A DNA stretch of 64,000 nucleotides from contig NC_087382.1 of assembly GCF_963675165.1 (NCBI RefSeq), positions 7,178,315 to 7,242,314 of the forward strand. Reading direction: 5' to 3'. Positions within the stretch are counted from its first letter, which is position 1. Every line of letters starts with the position of its first letter. A program made the position numbers and the translations under genes. Below, in pieces: positions 35,346 through 47,500 of this stretch. Under the pieces are notes generated by a model. The model ran no database searches, was not told the DNA's origin, and saw only the letters and a list, made by a program, of their open reading frames with translations. The stretch comes from Halichondria panicea. Lineage: Eukaryota; Porifera; Demospongiae; Suberitida; Halichondriidae.

Positions 35346-35421
35346 TGACGTTGTAAAGGATTCGAGTTATGCTCTCGTTGGATGTTTTGTTTCTACGCTT
35401 TTTGGTGTTAGCTACTACTCA

Positions 35422-38400
35422 ATTAGCATGCCATGCCAAGAGAAGAATATAATAATTTAATAGTATGGTTTCAAAGCTGAAGCATCAACAGCAAATTCAA
35501 ATTGCACTTTGTATAACAGACTGTACATGTAAAACTGTACGTACATAGTATTTGATTACCTATCATCCATTTTCTCTGTATTGCCCACTGGGTCTCCTTC
35601 AGGCATAGACAATGGAAGAGTTGCTCCTTCAGAGCATATGCCCTCACTCTGTGCACTATCAGCTTCAGTCACAATAATTCTGTCAAAGTGATAGTCTGAG
35701 GTTGTGGAAGTTGGAACCGTTGGCTGTACAGGTTCATTTTCCTGTAGTATAAAGAGAGTGGGGTGCTCTGGGTACAAAGAAAAGGTAAAACTGATAAAAG
35801 TAATTTCCTCGATAGCAGAACGGTTGTCACACGAAAGACCTGTATTATAATTATTTCCTGTTTGGGGAGTATGTTTTACTAGATTACCTTAGGACAATGC
35901 TCCTGCCTCGTCTTTGTAGGAGGTCTCTCTCTCCACTTCCTGACTACTGGTAACAGCTTGTTCTCTTCTAACTGATTCCTGGTTGTCAAGGGAATTTAAG
36001 GTGATCCAGCACTTGTAACATCTGAGGCACAACAACAACAGTACACGGAGCGCCATGAAAATTCAGGATGTGTGTTGCAGCTAACATGGCGTAGTTATTG
36101 TCATACGAAACTTGCATCAAAATAGTATGGCTATAAGTTAATCACAGCATACTCAGTGAATTTAATCAGCAGTGTGATGCATTTAACATGCCTGTATTCT
36201 GAAATTAATGATGTCATCAGTGTCACTATCCCCCGAGTCAATCATCCACGACAAAAGCAGCCGCAGTCCTTGAAGGGAGAGGAACTTTTTTAGGCATTCA
36301 GTATCCTTGGTAGCTAACAATACCTGTAGTGTAACAGTGAAGTTTAAAAACTTCAGGTCTACACCATCACACAATCATGGTAATAGTCTTGTTGCATGTG
36401 CAATGTACAAAGTATTTTTAGACAGGCCAGCCATTGCTTATAGCTCGATAATTCACAGTACATGTATATACAATTACAGAATCAGGTACTCCTTGTGAAG
36501 CCAGCAACAAGATACTACTACCTGGTACATGTATCAGTATGTAAAGGTGTACATGTATAGAGATTATACATTGGCATCCACAAAAATTGTTCATGAACAT
36601 AGCTAATGGTGGACGCAACGTGATTGACATACCGTATAGCGTGAAATTTATTCAACGAAATGTTTTTAGAGGCAATTTCATGAAACGTAAAAATTTCGTT
36701 CTATACGGTATAATTTATCTATTCACAAACCTGCAAGAGCATGCCCCTCTGACTGGTGGTCTCAGCCTGTAGCATTATCCTGGACAGAGAGAGCACCTGC
36801 ACACTGCCTCTCAGGCGCCAGCTGGAACCCACTATTGAGTATACCTCCTTCTCAAACTAAGGATAAGAACTGAACATAATTATATATAGCTAGTAAGAGC
36901 AGATGATATGCTGCTGAATGTATATGCAGTACGTACAATAATTATATATGCCAAGTATTATACTTATTTTTACAATGTATATTGAAAAATGTACAGTGTA
37001 CATCATGTATGGTACCTCCTTTCATTGAGCAAACGTATTGTATAATTACATTATGCTATCAATTTACAAAATGTTTCATCACGATCATGAGTACACATGT
37101 ACATGTATAATACCCCCAAGGGCACAATTGGAACTCACAGCATTGTCAGCATCACTGAGCAGTCTGATGCGACCACGTCTCCTCTCTCTAGGGCTACGGG
37201 GGGAGGTGGGGCCTTGAGCTGATGAGAGCACTTTAAGCGAGGTGGTAGAGTTCTGTTTTGATTGGCCAATGTATCGACGACAACTAGCACTACCACAGTA
37301 GCACTTCTGAGCCTGGTTACTGAGTGCATGCGAAGAAAGAAACAGTCAATGTCTATTCCCTACTGTACAGCTAGCTATATACATGAGGCGGAGCTGCTCT
37401 CTCTTTGTGCGCTGCAACAACAACACTGTACTATACTTCCACGCATGTATACTTATATACATTGTACACTGATCTAGTATAAACACGTATAATTATGAAA
37501 ATATATACACACTCTTAACAGACATAAAATTCGAACACACATATAATTATGACTGCACTTATATGCACTACAAATACTAAGCTATAGAAAAAGCATTTCA
37601 CTCACCCAAACCTCTTAAACTTGTAGTCGAAGGTGAGCTCCTCGTTCTCTCTTACTTTCTTGATTGAGAAAAATCCTATTCTCAGACGGCCCCCCACAGT
37701 CCACTACAAAGCATGCATGGTGAAGTATTGAATCCATGTAGTGCTGTACACGTGACAGCATGTGCATGTATAATTATGTACACTGTACTACTACTGGAAT
37801 TCTATACATTTTTGTGCTATACATGTATACGCAACTGTGGCGGTACGGAAAACATACGTAATATAATTATGCAAGCCAGGCTATATGCATGTACAGTATA
37901 GTACCTTCTGAGTCTCACAATTAGGATCACAGCTGTGATTGATGTAGCGGGAATAGTTTCCCTTGCTAGTTGCATCCAGAATCTGTAAGTGGAGCCAATG
38001 CGTGGTACGTACATGTACATGTACCTTGTATAACCTCCATACACTTAAATGCACGCAGCTAGTTTCATGATCGACTGCATCTCGACTGCTGTACTTGTTT
38101 ACTTGAATCATATACATGTTCTTGTATAAGATGTTCATGGCATATAATAATTACAGACAAGAGGAGAGTTGATTGCAGGGGTTCTACACGTACATGTATG
38201 ACTTATTGTACCCTACCGTTATCACTAGAAAGATACACAGCTACACAGTATAGTCTACTACATTTTGTTCTTGCATGCTTACAGCCAGCCTAGCTTGCGT
38301 TGACCATACCTCATCACAAACTCGCCACTGGATCAAAGCGAGAACAAAATTGAATCCAGTACATGCTACACAAGTTTTGTATGCCCAAACTAATGAAGAC

Positions 38401-40617
38401 ACACTTTGAGTCATTTTCTCAGTCATATACCTTAAAAGATTATCTGTATCACACATGTACATGTACAGTACACATTAAATTTGGTATGACTTCCCTTGTA
38501 CATGCAGATGCCATACTGATATACTGAGTGTAGCACTCACGGTCGAATGTCTTTGCAGGCCCTCAGTCCCCAGCCTTTATTCTCTGTCTTGAATACCTTC
38601 ACATTAGCATAATCGGCCTACAGTGTAGGGAAAAGGATCTACATAAATGGCAGAACACAGCTACATGTACTACCTTGTGGATTTATGTACGTGTATAAAG
38701 GAACAAATTTAGCTACATGATCAACTACATGAAGAATAGATTTGGAGCACTTACTCTCTGGAATCTTTTATTAGTGCAGTACTCTCCGCACGGACATCTT
38801 GAGCCACTGAAACCAAGAACAATATCACACACACATTACTGCATCATGTGCAATAGTTATGTGTTGTATTCGCCTTCAAAAAACTGGCGGATCATACTAT
38901 AGCAATTGTTAACGTCAAAATTATAATTATAACCCTCCCAGACTGGGAATTGAGCTTTCCGTGTGACAGACTGAGATATTTACCACTACAGAGGAGGCAG
39001 TATGAATCACTACAATCAGTGTACCGGACCCTACATGTATATGTACGTGACTGGGAATACACTGACTTTTTAGTGATTGTACTATTTCTGGCCTTCTCTT
39101 AGCCTCCTTCACAAGGCCTCAAAAAGGAGGCCTGCTACTGACTGTTGCGCATGCGCAAAATTATCCCCGTAATGTTTCCCATTAAACTGAAAATTTACTT
39201 GAAAAATATCCTGAATAACATTATACAGACAAAGAATAATACACTTAAAGTCATAATTATACAGAGCTAGCTAGCTAGCTAGAGACAGAGCTGTACGTTT
39301 GGTTACAGCAGCTATTTCTTTCTGATAGAGTCTTGATAGAGTCTACATGTAGACTTTCACCAAGATTAGTGTCAGATGGGCGTGTCCTGTCCATATAGGC
39401 TATTGTCAGCCTTCCCTCCGTTCAGGCGATTGTCATCCACGCTGTTGCAGGCTGTGAGTCCTTTGTTAACATAGCAGGCTAAGGGTAGCTATTAGAATGC
39501 TATCACACAGGCTAGAAACCTTCACAATCGCACTTCTATCCACTTTATTTAATTAATCCACTTCTGTTCGTTCGTTGTGATGTCATTGTTTTACTGAGCA
39601 TTATACGATGATATCCAGAGTCCCCAGTTTCTGGGGATTATGTGGCGCATGCGCAAACAGTCGATACCAGGCCCTCTCTTTGAGGAAGAGTGGCCTGGGA
39701 AAGAAGGCTAGCCTTCTCTTTACTTACACTATGGACATACACATAATCACACACATGGAATCACAAAAAGTACAAAAGAGACGTACCACTCGATCATTAA
39801 CACTCTGTTGAGACAATTCTCTCCACAAGCTTCTTCAGGATCATCCATTTCTACAAAACAAAGAGCAGGCAATAGGTGTATTCTTGGCAAGACAACGGAA
39901 GGGGTAGGTTCTATCAGACAAATTGTCAACAGAGGGACACAAAGTACACATTGTTTTAACGTGCATTCATGAAACCATGCAGATAATTACACACTCTGGA
40001 TAACAATTAGTGCTTACCTGGATCAAATTGACACTCGCAAACCATTCGCTTGGCACGCTTCCTGTCTTTTGATACGTACAACCTACGTATATGTAGTGTA
40101 GTAGGTGCACCAATAATAAATAAGTACAACCATGAAATAATTATTATTTTTTACAGTTCATTTGCAGGAGTGTATACACATTTTAGCAACAACTCACACT
40201 GGAGATATGTAGAGGTTCTCAGTGATGAATCCAAACGGTGCTGGCTGGTCAGGGTTGCTAGGGTTACATGTGGCCAGGGGCTCAATCTGAACCACAGGTG
40301 AACACAATGCAAGTCAATTCGTGTATGCAAGCAAAGTGCTACCGCACATGCACTGATAACAAGTTATGAGAATGAAAAGGTGCACATACACCAGGATACT
40401 TATTGTTAAAGGCATACATAGACTAGCCAAACATTATAATAATTATTTGATCATCAACTGCAGGCATACTTCTTGCCATTGTCATCACTGTGTGAATGTG
40501 AGTGAATAATAAAGAATAATCCCATGCTGGCTCTCACCATAAATTCAGTAGAGTTATTTTTTCACTAAATAAAAATTTAGTAGTAAGCCTCCGAGGCCGA
40601 GGATGGTTTGCCATATC
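35422..40617 (-). pseudogene. SETD2 partial duplicate, copy B (broken)
   Basis: Near-identical to 15405-20752 in exons and introns but not a working gene. Exon 1 (ATG at about 40612) meets a TGA after ~25 codons, and a ~35-bp deletion near 40481 removes its splice donor. The SET exon lost 106 bp at about 38314, between catca microhomologies, removing EYCGEV through HYYFM and shifting the frame. A 5-bp insertion (tttaa) near 35996 frameshifts the exon matching 16007-15879. CRGYIG reads CRRYIG. All exons for [12 protein letters not shown] and SRI are missing. AWS exons and the NHSCDPNC exon remain readable. A hAT-like element occupies 39100-39711. A collapsed or misplaced alternative haplotype is possible, though the inverted copy C and distinct flanks favour a real rearrangement. 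Confidence 0.9.
39100..39711. mobile_element. hAT-like MITE, TAGCCTCC family, in SETD2 copy B only
   Basis: Begins TAGCCTCCTTC and ends AAGGCTAG, flanked by a perfect 8-bp duplication ccttctct. Copy A has one ccttctct at 19797-19804, the empty site. Internally it matches the element at 10128-10727 (gctagctagctagagacaga; gcgcatgcgc near both ends). The 8-bp duplication is the hAT hallmark. Confidence 0.85.
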
Positions 40618-40624
40618 AATAAGT

Positions 40625-40655
40625 GTTTAATCGGCCTTGAATCCAGGCTAGCCAG
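40625..40655. mobile_element. Solo terminus of a TAGCCT hAT-like element in the PAH promoter
   Basis: ttaatcggccttgaatccag followed by gctag matches the ends at 58619-58644 and 59851-59880. It sits between the copy-B boundary and the hydroxylase start. Confidence 0.4.
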
Positions 40656-40719
40656 ACAGAGCGCAGTGAAGGGAGTGGTTTCCAGCCTCCTCTGTGCTAT
40701 AATTAGAACAATTACCATA

Positions 40720-43700
40720 ATGGAACCTAGAAGTTATTCTCTGATTATAACAATTTCCAAACGAATTGACAGTCTCGTTAGTGTATTAGGTGTGTTAAAG
40801 GTGAGGATACTTTTCTGAAGATCTTGTTATCTCATTGTCAACAGTCTAGTCTGTCTTTTTCTTTCCAATCCTTCCCTCCACCATTATATTAAATTATATA
40901 TAATTATATCTATATAATTATTATATCTAGCTAGATCCGTAAGACTTCTCAATCTATGACATAGATTGAGATAAGTCCTATGTCTGTCAGCTATCAGTGA
41001 GCCTGTCCACTTTTGAACTGCTAGCTGCTTGAAACAAACAGCAATCTACACAATCACAATTGCAGTAGATTTTATATAGTGTTCCAATAAAATTTCACTG
41101 CAATTTCTCCCCCCAGAATCATGATGCTGTTATAACCCACCTAGAATCTCGGCCCTCTCGAACACCTACTGATGAAGACAACGAAATTGACTACTTTATT
41201 CAGTTTTCCGTACTCTCAGATTTCAGTCCTGATACATTTGTAGCAATTTTGCAGGAGTTTGTTGTCTCTGCATCCCTTGTAAGGTACATAACGGCGGTTT
41301 GAACAGACATGTAAATCTATACCTGGGCATAATTTTTGTTGGAGGCTTGTTGAGACTGCTGTAGTTGAACGTTGCAAGTATAGTACTATGCATAGTGGGT
41401 AATTTCCGTGGGTCAAAACATTCGAGGTTGGCAATGTTCTTCTATGTCACAGTGGCAGTGAGCCCTCATCTTGTCTGTCTGACTCTACCCCCTGGTTTCC
41501 ACGAAGCATTGCCGATGTGGCTCAATGTTGTACAACACTGTTTAAGTATGGCTCTGAGCTCACTCCAGATCACCCAGGTTACGGCGACAAGGAATACCAG
41601 GTCCGGCGAAAAGAGATTGCTGTTATAGCCAAACGCTATCAATAGTGAGTTATCAATAGTGTCAATGGCTGACCCGTACGATCCGTACAGCTGAGTAATT
41701 TCATTGGTCAGGTCTTTATTTTAGCAATAGTTACATGTATGCCATGTTTCCCAGTGATATATTTTTGTCTTTGTTGTGTAGTGGCCGTCCTATTCCCAGG
41801 ATGGAGTATACAGCAAAGGAGATTGAAACTTGGTGAGTAATGCTGTGTTCCTAGTCCTCGTGATGAATTTCTGATGGCACGCAAAAAACTGTTTATTATC
41901 TATGCTGTCAGGTGAGGGTGGGGAACCCCCCTCCCCTGAAAACTGTTTGAATATACCACAAAACGTGCCTAGAATATCTTTGTAGTATTCGCATTGCAAC
42001 CATTATATTTTTTGTACTCCACGTGTTATTCATGAAATGATCTCCTAGGGGGTTGGTGCAGGTTGTTTTTTAGCAGCATTTCTGCTGGGGCCAGGGCCGT
42101 AGTAGCGTGCTTGGAAATTCGAAGGAAGGTACCGGGAGTTTGCTTAGGGCATCGGCATTGGAATATTCTCTAGTGGCTCGTAACTTATCGTAAATTCAAA
42201 TCTCTCGATAAGTGTATAATGGCCATCTCTGTGAGTAGTGATCTCCGTACATAAGCGGATGCCTGAGTTGAGGTCGCAGCCAATATTGGCACGGATATCC
42301 CTCCATAGATACTGACCAATTAATATTAGTAAAGTGACATCGATTTAGAAACTTTGCACTTCTCGTCGCTGGTTTGTGACGAATTCGCGAAGGCTCGTAA
42401 CAAAATTCGTAAATTCACTGATTAGATCGACCGATAGTTTTCAGGCTTAAATTTTACGAAACCTCCCAACACATTGTGTTGCTTTTGCAACATACCATAA
42501 TTATACAGTCGCCTCGGGGTCGCATTAAGCGCCCATAACACACCCTACTTCACATTACTCTGCTTTGCCCCCTTCAATTAACATGCTCTACCTTGACAGT
42601 CTGAATCAAGTATTGCTAGTTTTGTCTGCTTGAAATGCAGGGGTAAGATATTCAGCAGCCAGGTCAAGCTTTACCCCACACATGCCTGCAAAGAGTACAA
42701 CAAACACTTCCCCTCCCTGTTCTCTGAGTGTGGCTATCGAGAAGACAACATTCCTCAGCTTGAGGACGTCTCAAGATACCTAAAGGCAAAGACAGACTGG
42801 CAGCTGTGGCCTGTGATTGGCTGGATATCTGCAAGAGATTTTCTAAATTCTCTAGCGTTCAGAGTATTCCCCACTACACAGTACATCAGACACCATTCCA
42901 AACCATTCTATACCCCAGAACCGTAAGTTTTCTACCCATTACATGTGCATATTGAGTCTTTCGTAATATTTTCTCTCGATCAGATTTGGTAGGGGTGGGA
43001 GCTTGTGCACTACATAATTATTAATAGACATGACATTGTTTTTGTTGTTTGTGCAGCCATGTGTATGTTGTATACAGTCACTGTATAATTATTCTTTGAC
43101 CTGAACATTCAATGGCTATCCTTTAGTGACATATGCCATGAGCTGATTGGACACGCTCCATTGTTCTGTGACTCTGCCTTTGCCCAGTTTTCTCAGGAGA
43201 TTGGACTGGCCTCTCTCGCCATCTCCGATGAGTGGATCGATAATCTAGCATCTGTGAGTTGTCAACAGTATAGCTAGTACAGTATATCGAATCAAACATG
43301 AAAATTGGCTCCGATCCACACACTCAGTCAATGATTTGGTAGTTGCCCGATAGAACATTAGCTGTTAAGTTGCTCCATCCATTAGCCCTTCGATTCTTTT
43401 CCAATTAGGACCCATGTAGTATAATTATAGTACATAGCATACAAATAAGTATGGACCCATGATTGATTCCTTTCATTGCACATACAATCTGTACCTACAG
43501 CTCTACTGGTTTACTGTTGAGTTTGGTCTGGTTAATGAGGGGGGTTCCCCCAAAGCCTATGGTGCCGGTCTGTTGTCAGGCAACGAAGAGCTACAATATT
43601 GCATTACCGATTGTCCTGAGCGACGCCTACTGGATATTGGGGAGATTATTGTGACAAAGTACCCTGAAACTGGGCTGCAACCACTCTACTTTGTTGCCAG

Positions 43701-43944
43701 CAGTTTAGAGGACATGAGGGACCAAATGAGGTATATTAATGACTACATGTATTAATTATGATGTAATGCCATGCAGTGTGTGCAATCCGTTTTGCAAGCT
43801 AGTATAGAACATAATTATTGTTTGTTACACTGAAGTTTATTATTATACCACTGCAGTGCATTCTCCAAGTCAATTCCTCGTCCGTTCTGTGTTATCTATG
43901 ACCACATTAATCAGAAAGTAGAAGTTCAAACTGCTGTTGTATGA
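40720..43944 (+). CDS. PAH: Aromatic amino acid hydroxylase (phenylalanine hydroxylase-like)
   Basis: Eight exons join in phase: 40720-40800, 41117-41283, 41453-41644, 41782-41832, 42641-42922, 43127-43253, 43501-43730 and 43857-43944; 405 aa. An N-terminal ACT regulatory domain ([22 protein letters not shown]) precedes the catalytic domain ([58 protein letters not shown]). Iron ligands are visible as CHELIGH (~262 and 267) and the glutamate of YWFTVEFGL (~307). With tetrahydrobiopterin and O2 this family hydroxylates phenylalanine, tyrosine or tryptophan; the ACT-catalytic wording is closest to PAH as I remember it. Translation stops soon after the IPRPF motif (VEVQTAVV), so the helical tetramerisation tail is missing. 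The start codon lies about 100 bp from the SETD2 copy-B start, head to head. Confidence 0.92.
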
Positions 43945-44517
43945 CCAGTTATTATAATCATGTTATAACATGTAATAATATATAGAGGTGCATGGTTAGC
44001 TAGTTTTGTGCAATTCTCAGTCTGGATGCCTTTACTGTGGCGCATCAATAACTATAAATCAATAATTATTGCAATTTACCAAACATCATTAAACTAATTA
44101 ATTACTGCATGAGGGACACAACATCATTGTCGTATAGTAGCCACACCTGAGATGCCAAATTAGAAATTCTATTTCAGTTCCAATGGCTGATTCGCCACAT
44201 TTCCCGTTATAATTATGGTCTTATATACAGCGACACAATCATACATGTATATGATTATAGCACTTCTAAACTCAGTAATCATAAAATTATACAGCCCGAA
44301 TAAAAATTAGTCATGAGAGACGGGATGATGCAACATAATATGAAAACCTGTCCAACCTACGTGAGTACGTATCTCCTAAAAAGCAAGTGACTGTATAATT
44401 ATAGTCCATAACATTGTCCATAACATTGTCCATATAAATAATTTATGGGACTAAAAATCAATATAAATAACTGATCAGAAGTGGTGGTATTGTGTAATAA
44501 AATTAATAAATAGTTGA
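43945..44517. other. Convergent intergenic region, PAH / SOAT 3' ends
   Basis: AT-rich 3' flank shared by two genes reading toward each other. It contains a short tandem (ccataacattgt, 44405-44435) and no gene. Confidence 0.6.
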
Positions 44518-47500
44518 TCAGAATACTGTAATATTGTGTTGAGAGAAACAGGCCAGAGTTGCATACTGCAGGTATGAGCTGTTCACTTGGGGGCAGGCAG
44601 TCCGAGCAGCCACCTCAGTGTAGTGTGCACACACAATGATTGTGGTCCCCACATAAAAACCCCACACAGTGAACGCTTTAGCAAATCGACTGTTCTTGTC
44701 AGGTCGCACTAAGAACATGAACCCTGTAGAGCAATCACAGTCATGCATGAAGCCTAATAATTGATGACACTATAAATTAAGGACAAACGTGATATACACG
44801 TAATCATTCGCAGGTTCCACTGTTATAAAAATTATAACTAGTGCAAATTAACCCTTGGCGTTAATTTGGGGTTTTAAATTAGTGTACATATAGCGGATAC
44901 ATATAGCGGATACATATAGCGGATTTTTGCAGATTGCTCAAACTAAACAAGCTACACGTATACAGTAGTCTACAGCCTCGAGACAGAGCTGCGTGTACAT
45001 CTAGGTCAATGTGCAGGTTCTTAGCTTTTGCTCGCTTTTATTCGACAACGAAGCTTTTAATTAACATCAAAATCTGCCAAATTTAATGTGTTGAGGCTAT
45101 CCATGCATGGTACAAACACAGCGCTATCGCAGACTCAGAATACACAGACGGGCGACTATTATAACCAGGGGCGCGCTTTGGGATAAGTGTACCTTCATTG
45201 CCAACAATTATCCACACCACAAATCTTACCTCCGCCTCCTGCAAAGAAGACCATGAACACTGGTAGGAAGTACCTGGTGGCTACAGCAATGTGGTAGTCA
45301 TGCATGAACGACGACACGAGGAACACAACTAGGGCAGTGAGCCAAGAACTCTTGAGCACCTGTATGTATACACACAACAGCTTTAGCAATTCTGCGAGCA
45401 TCAAGTGACAAGACAATTTGATCGCTATCAGAAGAGAGTGGACAAATTAAATCAGCTGCATACTGTACGTGCATACAATAGTAACATGCTAACTAACACT
45501 AGCTTGCCTTTCGCAAATCTTGGTAAAAATAGGCATTGAGCCAGTCGTAGATCAGAACATTCCACTTGCGATAGAAGATTGGATAGCTAGAACTGTTCCA
45601 CCAGTCCTGCATGTGTATAAATCATCAAAGGGTGTAAATCTAAGTAAAAGCAATCAGATGCCTAGCCTTGCGATGGGTTTACACGTGTGTGAGCAGATGC
45701 ATTAGCTACTAAGTTTTCAATCATGCTACCTACAGTGTAGAACTCGCGATCAGCAAATCGAGTCAGCTCTGCAGTGAAGTTGTGCCATGAATGAAAAATA
45801 ATCACGTTGACAGACACGATCCCAAGTGAAACAGTCATCAAAGTGTACTGGTAGGTATTCCACAAGTCTTGCGGTCTGCATGACAGTACATAACTACATG
45901 TACGTGACCTTTATCAATGTAAAAACTTACTTAAAAGACGCAGGGACCAGCCACTTGCCATAGATTACGAAATGGACGTAGGTAAAAGCCAAAAACTGAA
46001 TGAGAACAAAACAACACATGTATGGTGGCCTACATACATTTAAAAGTTTACCTGCCCGAAATAAAAAACTACATTTCTCCAGCAGATGGGCCCCTTTAAT
46101 CTGTGAATTAACATTTACAAGGTTATCACCAGTACACCAATTCAAGCAACTATAGGTGCAACCAGTTACAGATAAAGCCATAACGCACCTTGGATAATGA
46201 TCCCTGTAAAGCAGAGTAGGAACAAACAAGAAGTAGAAGTACTTGCTGAACGAGCCGACAGAGGGATCCATTTGTCTCTCATACCAGACTGAGGGTCCGT
46301 CTTCATCATCTTTATGCCACGGGCTTAATAATTTGGTACTATTCTCACGAATAAATGAGTAGCTCTTCATAACTAGTCTCATCTGTGGGTTTAGTCGAAG
46401 ACATGGTTTCACAGATCAGTAGTCACATTAATTACACCATAATTAATTAATGTGACTACTGTATTACAAGAGTGTCGAACTACTGATACTTTTACACAAA
46501 CACTGCGCACAAAGTAACGTGACATCCTGTCAATTGTACATGAGCAACTCGCAATTAATGACGTTTGCACATAATTACGCAACGCACAGAATTTGTTAAT
46601 AGTGAGTAAAGAGTGCAAGTGAAGAGGATCAACTCGACTATTGTCTCTATTTAGAAGATTTTTGTGAAGAGATCGTCTCCTATCAGTGTGCAGTGAGCAG
46701 CTCCACGAGCTCTGAACGTTGAATGCGAACAACTAGCTAGAATTGTTCGATTACCACACCACTAAAAACGCCACGGTTAACATTTACTAGGAAGTTTACA
46801 ATACTTTATCACATGCGAGTCGTGTTACTTTGTGCATAGTGTTTGTGTAGAAGTATTAGTAGTTCAACACTCTTCTCTTCTTATGCACTCTTGGTATTAT
46901 AATGAATGTTGCAAGCTGTGCTGTGCTAATGCCTCTTGGCATGTTTCGCTTCGCTCAAGAAGACTTAGAGTCAGCAATCAATATTCAAGCCAATCAATCA
47001 TCAGACAAAATATCTCCTACAGGAGAGTTGGAAAGCAGAAGTGTTTAATGGCCAAGGGTTAAGCAACAACTTTCTGGAAATAATCCAGTGCAAACCTAAT
47101 TCCTTGTCTGAACTAGAGCTGCATAAACGCTCAACCGTAACTTCGATCAATAATCAATGCATGTCTAATAGAACTGCTGCAACTTGATACTGTATAAGGC
47201 TAACATCTCGCAGTTCAATTACTTTTCGAGATATTAGAGTAAGTTTGGGGGTATGTATAGCAATCAATAATTAGTCAATAAATCATGCGTAATTATTCAT
47301 TACTATATATAGAAACCCCACGGCTAAAGTATTGTTTTACGGAAATTACAGGATTTGTGCATGCGCACACTAAATACTCAACGATTATTGATTGCTGTAC
47401 ACTTGTTTTAATATCTCGAAAACTATAAGAGGCCAATTAAACTGCCTCATGTAACCGAGCTGTTAGCCTTTCAAAACAGTATCAAGTTGCAGCTGTCCTC

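Noticed and set aside
35422-40617. Copy B as a second functional SETD2 isoform gene
   Set aside because: SET core deletion, frameshifts, a lost donor and missing 3' exons are incompatible with a working methyltransferase.
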